Part shown: positions 13,837 to 24,934 of the stretch, piece after piece
How the letters are laid out: every line of letters starts with the position of its first letter
Position numbering within the stretch: position 1 is the first letter of the stretch
DNA from: Osedax fenrisi
Taxonomy: Eukaryota; Annelida; Polychaeta; Sabellida; Siboglinidae
NCBI GenBank assembly: GCA_964019155.1
Contig: OZ025240.1
Span: 35,442,269-35,506,268 of the forward strand
Length of the DNA stretch: 64,000 nucleotides
Reading direction: 5' to 3'
Notes under the pieces: generated by a model
The model's input: only the letters and a program-made list of their open reading frames with translations
Told to the model about the DNA's origin: nothing
Databases searched by the model: none
Program-made: the position numbers and the translations under genes

Positions 13837-14496
13837 CTAACATAATTTATAAGAGAATTCAGGATATTTTAAGCGAGCAACGCCTACATAACAGCTTAAA
13901 GTAAGATTATATACTCCATAAACCAGTTCCTCGCAAAATGTAACATTATTTCCTATCTGTGTATAACTCATATTGCCCATTGTTCCCAACCAATCCATAC
14001 TCCTATTACACTTAAATTTATTGTAACCTATATTAATATACCTATCATAAGTTGTAAATAATTTTGATTTATTATACATAAATTCATAGAACTGGTGCTT
14101 CTCAAGCGTGGGTAAACGATTGTGTTGTAGCCCCACATGCGTTAGTTGGGGGAAATTATCCAAAATTATATTAAAATATTTTATTTCATTATATGCTAAA
14201 TAAATGACCTTCAAATTTTTGTTATACTTAAATAATGATTTATCGATGAATTTTATATAATTATGAGATAACCTAATAAACTCTAATGTCCTCAGTTTAA
14301 TAAATAGATTTACATGTAAAGTAGAAATACGATTTTTATGTAACATTAATTTAATTAATCTATTATTCGTAACATTAAAACTATTTCGATCTAGGTGCTC
14401 CAATTTCTTACGAGAACAGAAAAAATAAGTTGATTTTTCTTGAATTACTTTTCTTTGTAATATTTTACCATTGGTTTCTTCATGTGTACAAAGTTG
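13837..14496 (-). CDS. Leucine-rich-repeat ectodomain exon (LRR gene 1)
   Basis: Minus-strand exon opening after an acceptor (TTATTATAG) at 14497-14499 and open to a stop at 13837-13839. It encodes an N-terminal cysteine cap (CTHEETNGKILQ ... FFCSRKKLEHLDRNSF), about four to five leucine-rich repeats (LIKLMLHKNRISTLHVNLF, LEFIRLSHNYIKFIDKSLF, LKVIYLAYNEIKYF, LTHVGLQHNRLPTLEKHQF) and a C-terminal cap (YINIGYNKFKCNRSMDWL ... FCEELVYGVY ... LSCY). Such modules are extracellular protein-binding domains. The paralogue at 27122-27794 has the same start phase and cap plan. No signal-peptide exon was found upstream. The frame may be spliced near its end (TTA/GTAAAA) to a membrane exon, possibly the one at 4252-4303. 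The last codons of this entry are therefore provisional. Confidence 0.75.
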   Translation of the reverse strand, partial: QLCTHEETNGKILQRKVIQEKSTYFFCSRKKLEHLDRNSFNVTNNRLIKLMLHKNRISTLHVNLFIKLRTLEFIRLSHNYIKFIDKSLFKYNKNLKVIYLAYNEIKYFNIILDNFPQLTHVGLQHNRLPTLEKHQFYEFMYNKSKLFTTYDRYINIGYNKFKCNRSMDWLGTMGNMSYTQIGNNVTFCEELVYGVYNLTLSCYVGVARLKYPEFSYKLC

Positions 14497-15095
14497 CTAT
14501 AATAATTTAATAGTATATTAGTTTAGATATAGTATATTTACATAGTTATAATCTATATTATATGGATATTATATTGTATTTAAATATTAATACAATAATC
14601 TGTTAAATATGTGTACATACATACATATGTGTAAAGTTATATAAGTAATATATTATTAGTAAATTATTAATGTAATACTTTTTTTTCGCACATTATCATA
14701 CGATTTAAAGAACATTCGTTCATTGGAAATTGTATCTCCAATGATTATAATAAATATTTTGAATTTTCGTAAGGATTAATGATATAATACGTATCTAGAA
14801 ATCACTAAAATATATAACTAGGTATATAAATATATGAATATTAATAGGAATATAATAATATATTTTATATATATATATAAAATATAAAATATATTATAAT
14901 ATTCCTATTATTTATATAATGAAATATTTGCAGGTGTATTAAAAGATAGTTTATATGTGATTAATTGAGTTAAGGGTAGACGATCGTGAATATTCTAGTG
15001 TATACTACTGATGTACACATTTATGAATATAGACAATTTCGAAATCTTCTATTAATGATATCGATATATTTCGAATAATATCACATGATAAAATT
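14497..15095. other. AT-rich DNA, upstream intron of LRR gene 1
   Basis: No exon recognised. Contains an AT-rich palindrome at 14842-14909 (AATAGGAATATAATAATAT inverted as ATATTATAATATTCCTATT around a TA core). Confidence 0.55.
14842..14909. repeat. AT-rich palindrome
   Basis: Inverted repeat of about 27-30 bp per arm around an (AT)n centre. Could form a cruciform or be a small MITE; no target duplication was identified. Confidence 0.75.
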
Positions 15096-15187
15096 ACCTA
15101 CCTACATACCTACCTATATACCTACCTACTTATCTATATATCTACCTACCTCACTAATACCTGTCTTCCTCTTTACCTACCTACCTA
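15096..15187. repeat. (CTAC)n/(TACC)n imperfect microsatellite
   Basis: Tetranucleotide ACCT/CTAC units with ATA interruptions. A second array of the same kind is at 16990-17113. Confidence 0.92.
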
Positions 15188-15198
15188 CTTATATAGTA

Positions 15199-15255
15199 TA
15201 TATGTTTGGCCTCTTCCTTACAAACGAATATTTGTAAGGAAGAGGCTAAACATAT
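15199..15255. repeat. Perfect-type hairpin, 25-bp arms
   Basis: ATGTTTGGCCTCTTCCTTAC on the left is repeated inverted as GTAAGGAAGAGGCTAAACAT, with a loop of about 6 bp (one mismatch in the arms). Too short for a known MITE. No target duplication seen. Confidence 0.85.
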
Positions 15256-15442
15256 GTATATTACATTAATCCGTTACGGATCGAGATCTCCCGCAATTAC
15301 ACGTATACTGAGTTACTATATATCAAGTTGACTCGGACCCAGTTGTAAAAGGTCGCTCGTGATGGTATTCGAAGGGATGCCACGTCAGTTCGAACATGAC
15401 GCACTTATAAATGTGTACTTTTCATCAGTTATTCGCTTGATA

Positions 15443-15759
15443 TATGGCTTATACACTGTTAGAAATAAATGGTATAACATTGATTAAAAAATGGTATAAC
15501 CCCGTGGTGTCCTTGTATACCATTTACGGTATAACTAAAAAAAACAAATGTTATACTATATAATTTGTGATCGTATACCATTTAAATTAAGCTAGCTTAT
15601 AGCTATATGGTATAACTAAAAAAAACAAATGTTATACCATATAATATGTGATCTTATACCATTTAACGTAATTGTATGGTATAATTCGTATTTCCATATG
15701 TTATACCATATAATTCATAATGTTATACCCTTATTTTTAACAGTGTATATAAGCCATAT
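15443..15759. mobile_element. MITE with interior made of its own GGTATAAC motif
   Basis: Ends ATATGGCTTATACACTGTTA and TAACAGTGTATATAAGCCAT are inverted repeats. Inside, the subterminal word GGTATAACA/TGTTATACC recurs many times in both directions (for example AAAAAACAAATGTTATAC twice). Non-coding. Shares the tip CACTGTTAAAAATWAGGGTA with the elements around 29501-30184. Confidence 0.75.
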
Positions 15760-15849
15760 GGTATCCGTCTTGTTATAGACTGCAGTGGTTAGTCTTTTGT
15801 ATGTAGTTAGTATCATTATCTATGGTATCTATTGATATTCGTGTGTATA

Positions 15850-16975
15850 TTATATATGCAGTACCGTATCGTTCATACGTGTTATAATAGCGGGTTTAGG
15901 TAGTTCGTTACGGGTTTGCATATGTGCTTCGAGGATAGTAATATAATTGTGTTTATTTAATAATAGCATGAGTAAATTATGTACGTAGTTGTATAACTTA
16001 TATAACATATGTCTATGTTTTCTGTTATTACAATTATAATTACAAGTTTGCATAATGTAGTTTAAACAGTCGTATTTATAGTTGCACCCTTACCTAGTTG
16101 AACCCTATCATTAAACATTCATTATTTATATTTGGAAACATTCGTTTTACTCTAAATGTGGTTTAACCTAAGACTTGTTATAATTTAAAAGAGTCGGCGA
16201 AGTCTCTGCCGTTTAAATATTATTGGGTGAATTATCCCAGTTATTAATATAGGCAACGTTAATAAAGTACACTAAACCTCGTCCAACCGTCGAATTAATA
16301 AGATAGTCAGTATGATATTATTAAATATTTATATTACTACTAAATGATATATTATCATAATATCTTGGAGATGACCATTTTAATATTATATTATTCGGGA
16401 AGTTTGGATTATGGGGACGTTATTTCCTTGTATAGAATTAATTCGTATTAGTCGCATAACAAGTATAATTAAAAATAGTCGGGTAAAGATATATCGATAA
16501 ACATCCAATAACACAGGGTGCATAAAATACATCTAGCGACGTATCTTTAGGAAGTCGCAACGAACGCCAAGCAAATGACCTAATTAATATATCCATAGTT
16601 ATTAGTGAGTTTATATAAATATTAGAGAAGGTTAGCTGGTGTAACATACTTGGTACCAGAAAGAATGTAAACAGGTCAAATTGTAGTTGGAGATTCAGAA
16701 ATACTTTGGATATTAATAATAATGTTGTTGGTGTGTCTAGTTTATTATTTGTATTATCTATAGAGCCGATTTCGATACATAAATATGTATAGGTATGATT
16801 AATGGTTAATGGTTTAACGGAGGTAGTATCCATTAATATAAAACTATAAGGATTATATATCCACTGCTTTTTCTTAGGGTTTATAATAATATTAAGTGTT
16901 GAACTTTTTTCTGGATTAATATCTAGCCCGCCATTTATTGAAATTTTGGATATAGATATTTTCGAAATATGTCAA
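15850..16975 (-). mobile_element. R2-clade (site-specific type) LINE fragment
   Basis: Minus strand, two frames of one degraded polyprotein. At 16438-16960: NGGLDINPEKSSTLNIIINP, then VKPLTINHTYTYLCIEIGS, FLVPSMLHQLTF, MDILIRSFAWRSLRLPKDTS and FYAPCVIGCLSI. This follows the region after the RT catalytic motif in R2/NeSL/R4-type elements (pattern AGLxxNPxKC... DxYxYLGV... LxPxLLHQL... LDxxVRxxxRxWLxLPxDTPxxxFH). At 15850-16053: CNYNCNNRKHRHM, then LPKPAIITRMNDTVLHI, matching the zinc-knuckle and restriction-like-endonuclease region of that clade. The RT catalytic core is missing (5' truncated near 16975). Stops separate the pieces, so it is inactive. Confidence 0.7.
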
Positions 16976-16989
16976 TTGATTATCTATAA

Positions 16990-17113
16990 AATTACCTACC
17001 TATATACCTACCTATTTACCTATCTACCTACCTACCTATTTATCTACCCACACACCTACCTATATACCTACCTATCTACCTACCTGTCTACATATATATA
17101 CATACCTACCTAT
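16990..17113. repeat. (TACC)n imperfect microsatellite
   Basis: ACCTACCTAT-type units with variants, directly between the R2-like fragment and the next LINE relic. Confidence 0.92.
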
Positions 17114-17139
17114 TTTCAAATTTAGACAAAATATATAAT

Positions 17140-18416
17140 CACATCAATTTTTAAAAAAGGTGACCTATCAAATTCAAATAACTATAGGCCTATTTCAATA
17201 ATATGTGTAATGTGTAAAGTATTAGAACGTATTATATCTAAACAATTAATTTTGTATTTTAAATCTAATAATTTATTAACAAAAAATAAATATTGCTTTA
17301 TAAGTGAAAAATATACAATTAAAGTATTACAATTAACAAAATGTTTATAATGTTGATATAATTAATTGAATAATAAAAAATGTGTAGATATAATTTTTTA
17401 AAAACCGCTAATGTTCTCATACAAAACTATTATATGAATTAAAATCATACAGTATGTATATCTGATATAATGCTAAAATTAATTTAACAATAGTTCTATT
17501 ATAAAATCTGGAGTACCATAAGGATCGATTGTAGGTCAACATTTATTTTTATAATATATTAATGATATCCTTATTATATTTTCTACAAAAATTCATATTG
17601 ATTTATTTTCAGATGATACCAAAATATACTTTTTTATACAACATAATTTATATGTATGTTCACAATAGGCAAATACAGTTGTGACTTTAGGTAAGGTTAC
17701 TCTATCTAAATATTTTATAAATAATATTTAATTAGAAAATATTAATTGTTATGAAGATTTAGTAACACATTTGAAAATAGCATTTCATCTAATAAACATA
17801 TTGATTATATTTGTAAAAATCATATCTTTATATATAGGTTATATAAACTGCCTATATACTTTCTATTTAACTTTTAGATACAAAATCCCCTAGAGCATTA
17901 TTCAATTCATATACAATGTATACCAATTTTAGAATACGCATCTATAATTTGATCACCTTATTCAAGTTAGTAAATTTCGTAATCTCATATACAAAATTGT
18001 AAGAGTGCAAAGATAAATAATCTAGAAGATTAATTACATGATGTGTAGGATATAAAAAATCATCAAATATTAATTATAAATCATATAAAGATAGATCGGA
18101 GTATTAAATTAAATTAGAATAACTTGAACTAAGAATGTTGAAAATAGATCTAACTACAATTTTTAAAATTTTAAATAAATATACAGATAAAATTATATCT
18201 GATATCCTTAACATTTCGAATAATTATGGAACTAAATTTAATTGTAAAAATTTAAATGTAATACATAATTATGATAATACAGTTAAAAATATAATTAATA
18301 ATAGATCAGATAATATATGGAATTCATTAAATAGTGATATAATTAAATATGTATTTGTTTCATCTTTTAAAATTAAAATTAACAAAATCTGTTTTGATAA
18401 ACAACTTTTTACATAA
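17140..18416 (+). mobile_element. CR1/Jockey-like LINE relic
   Basis: Plus strand. KKGDLSNSNNYRPISIICV and CKVLERIISKQLILYFKSNN (17155-17275) are RT domains 1-2. SGVP*GSIVGQHLFL*YIND and LFSDDTKIYF (17510-17636) are the VPQGSxLGP and FADDTK motifs with stops. At 18135-18416 an open C-terminus contains DLTTIFKILNKYTDKI and RSDNIWNSLNSDII (the NxWNSLP block). Several stops and frameshifts; strongly decayed. Confidence 0.78.
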
Positions 18417-19319
18417 AGATTAATAATGTTATATTGTTATATAAGTTATTTCTCATTTTATATATTATTATTACAAAATCAATTCGATTTTTTTCTTTAT
18501 AGCATATTTGATTTTTATATATATTTTATAAATGTAATATTATATAAATTAATAATTCACTATTATTACAGATTTTAAAGTAACAATGATTACATTATTA
18601 TTTGTTTAGGCTATATTATATTTAGCTTTATATATATATAATGTTTCAAATATATTATATTATTAAAATACAAAAATAATAATGCACTATTTCAGATATT
18701 AAAGTAATGAGTACTTTATTGTTTGTAATGATAACAATAATGATGGGAGTGACAATATATAATACATAGGCTACAGCTGTATACATATAAAGTAATAATA
18801 TACTGTATATGAATAAATATAAAGGATAGCCTTTATATGTATTCCCATATATATCAATGAGCATTACTTCTCTGTGAAAATAAAAAATATCCACATTTCA
18901 TAAAGTAAACTTTAGAGTTACGAAACTTAGGAGTACTATCATTGATACTTATCTCTATGTTCATGAATCCACTATATAACCTAAGTAATTCCTTCTTTAA
19001 CGTCAAATGCACTACGCAGTTGATGCTGTATAATTACATACTAACATTACCCGCATAGCTGAATTACAAATGTGTTTAATATAAATATACAATATATTAT
19101 ATCACCTAATACTATAGTAGATTATAAACTCGATAAATACAGAACTAACCAACATACCTTATAACCATGAGTTCAGTAATCTCCCAATACTTTACATTTA
19201 AAATAGCCAACTTATCACTATCAATATACCATGGTCATACACCATACATTATTTCTGTGACTCGAGTGCTTGTATAACAATACTAAATAAATCATAAAAG
19301 TTCATGTCATCACTATAGC
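18417..19319. other. AT-rich DNA without supported genes
   Basis: Open frames are short and low-complexity. The right part may already be decayed LINE sequence in line with 19320-19810. Confidence 0.5.
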
Positions 19320-19810
19320 ATAAGGAAAATAAGATCATCCATCGTCTAACCCAATACTATACCCCTCGCCGAATCACTTACGATGTCCCTCTCCAGCTAC
19401 CGTAATTCGACACTAACTGATACAAAACTGTCTTTATTAACTGACATTTACCGCCTACTAACTAGATCGATTATTACTCTCTTAAATATAACACCAACTG
19501 ATTCCCTCATATATGTATCACATCTAGAAAACAATTAAACTGTCCTATATGCGATGGTATACCGTAGTCCAGCCTATTTACTATAGAACTTAATTTCTAT
19601 TATTTAAAAACCACCATTTAATCTTACTATCTCCATAACTTTTGTATCCCCAAACTAACTGATTGTGGACTCCGTGCTGCGACCTTAGCAAAGGTCAAAC
19701 CATAACATTATCGTGTCGTGAGATTTGGTCAGCGCAATTTCACGACGCAAACTATTAAACTCTGGAATAGGCTTTGGCTAAATAAGTCTATAAAGATCAC
19801 CAAGTAAAAA
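19320..19810 (+). mobile_element. LINE relic, C-terminal end of reverse-transcriptase ORF
   Basis: Plus-strand fragments HRLTQYYTPRRITYDVPLQL, TDCGLRAATLAKVKP, then VRFGQRNFTTQTIKLWNRLW match the end of LINE polyproteins (pattern YGxRSFxxxTxKLWNxLP). Many stops. A different lineage from the LINE at 9851. Confidence 0.6.
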
Positions 19811-20148
19811 TACTTACTATTAAATCTATGAATTTAACTTATATTGATATCATACATTGGCATCCCATTAGTTATTGTTATGATTTGTAGTATTGTTATA
19901 ATGGTTATTACTATTACTATTATACTTATATTATTATTTAAACACTAATAATATTTCCAAGAATATTAATTATATATATATATATATATTACGGAATGTT
20001 TCATTTATAAATACAATATCTATCTATCTATCTTTTCAAATCAGTTAGTTAGGGTATATGTGAATTATGGAGAGTCGTAAATCGAAAGTCGTATTATCGT
20101 ACGGCTATTTGTTGTTGATTATTTTATATAGTAAAAGTATGGTATATA

Positions 20149-21022
20149 CAGTGATGGGCACGATCACGATCGTCGATCGTCGATCGTCGATCCCGATCGC
20201 GATCGACGATCGTTTGAAAATGATCGAATAAAATGATCGACGATCGACGATCATTAGAAAATGATCGAGTAAAATGATCGACGATCGTCAGCAACTGATC
20301 GCGATCGACGATCGTGAAAAAAAATTAAACATAATTTATATATAATCAAGAAATAACAAAATAGTGGATATAATAATAACTTTTATTTATGAAAATGTTG
20401 AAATACGATCAAATTACTAATAAAATAATATTAATATAATGAATTTGCTTTCAATAGAACTAACAATTCAAAGTTAGTAGGTATATTTATACCTATCATT
20501 TAGTTTATTGCGTTTCGGTTTATTTATATTGATAGCAATACTAAACATTCTTTCCACGGCGCGGATGATGGGAGTATAGAATTGTATTTTATGAATAACA
20601 TGGTTATAATAGGATAATTATTTAGCATATCTAAATTAGTATTTTTACTATTTATATAATTAAGTATTGGATGGTCCGTTATCATCAATAACATAAAAAT
20701 ATTACGATTACATTAGTAAAAAAGATACATTGGTATATATATATATATATAAATATATTGATATGACGGCTTGAATGGGTGAGTACTTGCGAGTACTGCG
20801 TGGATCATTAGTGGTTCATGCAGCAGCCCGGAATGCATACGCGTATATAACAATACGATCTGCGATCGATGATCGAGATCGACGATCAAAATAATTACAC
20901 GATCGCCGATCGTTAAAAAATGATCGAGTAAAAAGATCGACGATCGACGATCGTTAGAAAATGATCGACGAAATTGATCGACGATCGGCGATCGTGAAAA
21001 GTCGTGATCGTGCCTATCACTG
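20149..21022 (-). mobile_element. hAT element relic with GATCG-rich subterminal repeats
   Basis: Ends CAGTGATGGGCACGATC and GATCGTGCCTATCACTG are inverted repeats. About 160 bp inside each end is packed with GATCGACGATCG-type words, likely transposase-binding repeats. On the minus strand (20500-20573) AVERMFSIAININRNAIN resembles the C-terminal hAT dimerisation motif (pattern SxxERxFSxAGxIxxxxRN). The rest of the transposase is gone. No clear target duplication. A related element at 46923-47731 has a perfect one. Confidence 0.75.
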
Positions 21023-21275
21023 GCCCATCACTGCCCATCGTATATAGCCTATAGCCTTGTATATGGTATACCTACATGGTATACCCTATAGGGTCAGTTT
21101 AGTTATAGAATAGGTTGATGTATACATTAGATCGTATTCAGTGAGTTTCAGATTGGAATTGTGCTGATTGATCTATTTAATAAGCGTTTGATGACAGTTA
21201 ATATAGTAATAATATAAGGTGTTACTGCTTTGTATAGAGACCCGGCAGTTTGGTCGGCAGTGATGTGGTGAGAAG

Positions 21276-21310
<35 letters not shown>

Positions 21311-21546
21311 AACATGAAACGTTCTGTCTATATCCGATTTCTTACTTGTAATTAGTCGAGGAAAGAGAGTTAATAGTATTACTTTTAGTACTAGCATTAT
21401 GTTATATATTGTAATAATTAATTGTGTTGTTTTTGTTTATATATATATATTACATTTATTTAATATAAATAATATAATTAATAATTTTATTTTATTGTGA
21501 AAATTTTAAATATTAACTAATTAATTAAGCAAAACAGTATATTATG

Positions 21547-21548
21547 TG

Positions 21549-21617
<69 letters not shown>

Positions 21618-21977
21618 TGGTAGTAATACACACATAGTAATAAATATATGTAGTGCGATATATATATATATATATATTGTTATTGTTATTGTTATTTTTA
21701 TTTGATGGAGTCCTTTCATCCCATCCAGGAACTTAGATGAAGTTTTCACTTATAACCATACATGGATCTAATATCCCTTCGAAGCCGCTCTCATGTTAAG
21801 GCATCCATGGTGTTAACGAGAGCCGATCATGTATTTATACACAATTATATAAGATCACTTCTAAATAATATTTTAAGTCCAATTTTTATAAAATTAATTA
21901 ATAGTCCGGACTAAGCTCGAACATGTGTCCTACTGCTCGTGTGTCTGACGCCTTAGCCACTGAGCCATACAGGCAGT

Positions 21978-22033
<56 letters not shown>

Positions 22034-22045
22034 TATATACATATA
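21547..22045. repeat. (AT)n arrays flanking a SINE
   Basis: Pure (AT)n tracts at about 21555-21614, 21658-21676 and 21981-22045 on both sides of the SINE at 21673-21980. Confidence 0.9.
21673..21980 (-). mobile_element. tRNA-derived SINE, full-length copy
   Basis: Read on the minus strand it starts near 21980 with a tRNA-like head containing an A box (TGGCTCAGTGGCTAAGG) and a B box (TGTTCGAGCTTAG). It continues through the shared body (GATCTTATATAATTGTGTA, GGCTTCGAAGGG, CTTCATCTAAGTTCCTGGAT) and ends in AACAAT repeats (21673-21700). Pol III promoter in the head, body of unknown origin and a short-repeat tail are the standard SINE plan. Non-coding. Confidence 0.88.
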
Positions 22046-22099
22046 TATGTGTAGTCATTTAATATCCCCTTTTGTAAGATCAATTACTTACGAGTCAAT

Positions 22100-23125
22100 A
22101 AGACGAGGTTTTATACCAGGTGTTACCATTAGATGTACGTTATTGGTGGCATACGATTATCTAGATCCGGGCCGCGGCAGTCGATGGACTAGCGGGGAGT
22201 GTGAACATCTCTGGGGAGAGTGCGTAACGACACATCACTCAGGGGGGTATCGACGTCGCCGGAACGAGTGTTCGGGTAGGGCAAGATACCCGGGGTGATT
22301 CCGTGATGCATATCGGCGTGTCGGTAGCGTACTTAATAGGGTATACCCTACTACTTCCGGTTAGCGCGTCGAGTGAGTAGTAGAGCGGGCGGCACGGTGA
22401 AGTTTCTCACGCTGAAGGTATATCTTTCTGTACGACCGTCCATCGTGTGGATGTAGTAACACCGAGGTTCGTGGTATGGCTGGCCGCGATGCTACTAAAG
22501 CTGGCGTCTATGTTACGTGGTCGCGGTACTGGCTTTCGTGAAGGGCTCTAATCTGCCGGTACACGGTAAGACTTGTCTTTGTGTTAGTGGTGATCGGTTG
22601 ATACGTTGCACGACGATGTATTCTCATCGGACGAATCTACCAAGTAAACGGTATTTTCTAACTAGTGCTAACGCAAGCTTGTGACGAGTAGTTCGACGGG
22701 GCTTCGTGTAGATCCGGTTACCGGTGTAGACCGTAGTAGAAGTATCGACAACTGGGAGATCTAGGACTGCTTTAAATATGTTACAGACTGTTTAATATGA
22801 TGTCGGCCTATACACGCGTGTTTAACCAAGCTTCATTCCACGGCCGATATGGTCCCTTGAGAGTGGTGCGCTGTCCTTGCTACGCCCTGTCCTTGCTACC
22901 CATTTCCTTGCTACCCCCTGTTCTTGCTACCCTATGGGGAACACTAATTACGTGGTCGAATCCTCTATCTAGACGCAAACGTTCGAAACGCTTGTAATGA
23001 AGAGTTTCCTCCGTTTTCGCGAATTAATCGGTTTGGGATACCGTGTTCCGCGAATAGTGATATTAGGCTAACACTATTAGGCTAACACTGTTAGGCTAAC
23101 ACTATTAGGCTAACACTGTTGGCCC
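22100..23125. other. GC-rich island of unknown nature
   Basis: About 1 kb near 50% GC in a neighbourhood far more AT-rich. I found no convincing ORF on either strand (longest 83 and 66 codons, no recognisable content), no tRNA or rRNA signature and no terminal repeats. It contains two short tandem arrays: CCTTGCTACCC-like units (about 22873-22933) and four 14-bp ATTAGGCTAACACT units (about 23063-23119). It could be a promoter/CpG-type region, a non-coding RNA locus or foreign DNA. Undetermined. Confidence 0.6.
23063..23119. repeat. 14-bp tandem repeat, four copies
   Basis: Unit ATTAGGCTAACACT with an A/G alternation at the first base, at the right edge of the GC-rich island. Confidence 0.92.
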
Positions 23126-23224
23126 GTGTACAATTGTTGCGATGGTATGGGCGCACCATATAATGAGGTACGTGATATTATTATAGTAGATAAAGTCGGT
23201 ACTATAATAGTATTATTTGCGTGT

Positions 23225-24590
23225 TGCCGGTGTCATATAATACTTCGTCCCCATCCCAAAAATCGTCCCCGATTGTCACGTGACAACAAAATCGATGATA
23301 TTTCACTAAATACACATACGAATCGCTTCAAATGTAAACCACTTATAACTAGTATGTATATACACACATGTGGAAAAAATCAACGGCTAATTATGCTTTA
23401 AAATAAAGTAATACTCAAATATATAAAGTAGAATGGAGATGACTTTAAAAATACCAGATTAAACGATAATAAATTAATATTTTAAAATTCTGAATCGACA
23501 GAAGTTATTATTTTTCAATTTTAAGTGTAATACTATAAAATCGTATTATAAAATTGTCTCTATATACCATTTTAATTAAAAAACATTATACGCATTTATA
23601 TCATCGATATAAAGAAAGTGGATAAGCAATTGACGCACGCAATGCATGTTAAAGATAGATACCTGAATGACACTTTTATCGATAAATTAACAAAATGGTA
23701 TCAGTGATTTTGATTGGATATTAGTCATATTATATATGTCAAATCTTAAAACAGTAGTCTTTTCGTCGAAATAGATTAAAGTAACTTCTATCTATATCAA
23801 TGGATTTAAATTATAAATATCAATAAAATCAATAAAACAGTATTATAACTTCAATTTAAATACACAAAATTACGAGGAATGTTGATATTATGTATTTTAA
23901 ATATATAATTTTATTTTTAGTATCGATAGTATATTAAAATTGGTAGTCATTATCAATATATATATGTATAAATAAATATTATTATAAATAAAAAGTAGTG
24001 GGCCAGATAGTGGGTTTCGACTACAGCGCCCGTAGCGGATAGTGCCATACACTACATTCAATTGCTTATCCACTTTCTTTATATCGATGATTTATATTCG
24101 TGAATATAAACCTTTACCAAAGGGCGTAACTTATACTCTATTTATAACTTAATGCGGGTGTCGCGCGCTCAACACCCGCATTAAATTCAAATTACAACTA
24201 TTTCAATAATTAACTGAAAATGCGTATAATGTTTTTTAATTAAAATGGTATATAGAGAAAATTTTATAATACGATCTTATAGTAGTTTACTTAAAATTAA
24301 AAAATAATAACTTCTGTCGATTCAGACTTTTAAAATATTAATTTATTATCGTTTAATTTGGTATTTTCAAAGTAATCTCCATTCTACTTTATATATTTGA
24401 GTATTACTTTATTTTAAAGCATAATTAGACGTTGATTTTTCCCACATGTGTGTATATATATACTAGTTATATGTGGTTTATATTTGAAACGATTCGTATG
24501 TGTATTTAGTGAAATATCATCGATTTTGTTGTCACGTGACAATCGGGGACGATTTTTGGGATGGGGATGAAGTATTATATGACACCGGCA
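23225..24590. mobile_element. Long-inverted-repeat (fold-back) element
   Basis: Left arm TGCCGGTGTCATATAATACT ... through about 23594 is repeated inverted as ... AGTATTATATGACACCGGCA ending at 24590. The arms are about 366 bp with few mismatches (shared CACGTGACAA, ATCGATGATATTTCACTAAA and TATATAAAGTAGAATGGAGA). The unique centre carries a separate inserted MITE (23603-24089) and a GC-rich stem (ATGCGGGTGT.../...ACACCCGCAT near 24152-24182). No transposase. Target duplication not identified. An older copy is at 12690-13410. Confidence 0.82.
23603..24089. mobile_element. hAT-like MITE nested in the fold-back element, perfect 8-bp target duplication
   Basis: Inverted termini CATCGATATAAAGAAAGTGG ATAAGCAATTGA (32 bp, perfect) at both ends. 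Immediate flanks are ATTTATAT on both sides (23595-23602 and 24090-24097), an exact 8-bp duplication. Non-coding. A second copy, internally inverted relative to this one, is at 50555-51025 in a sulfatase intron. Confidence 0.92.
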
Positions 24591-24934
24591 CTGGAGACGC
24601 GATTGAACCATACTCGCCATTAGTCTTTTAACCTCGATAGAACACATGATAGAGGGGTGTTAGGGATCGATCGTCATGAGTGTAGGCAGGTACGAGGACT
24701 CGAAGATTATGTAGGCGGGTACAATAATACCACAAATATATATATATATTCCTTTATTAATAAGATATTCATATTCATATATCCTTATAGGAGATTATAA
24801 ATAGATATGGACCCAATTACTACGTTCTTGGTAAACCTACACACTATATTATTATTATTATTATTTTTTTAATATTATATCATATTGTTATTTATTAAAT
24901 GACTGTATCAAATAAATCCATTAATCAATTAATA

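Noticed and set aside
21898..22083. Minus frame containing a conserved-looking GSVAKASDTRAVGH stretch
   Set aside because: It is the translated tRNA-like head of a SINE, a common false protein match.
22047..22997. 83- and 66-codon frames in the GC-rich island
   Set aside because: Composition favours chance open frames; no recognisable motif.
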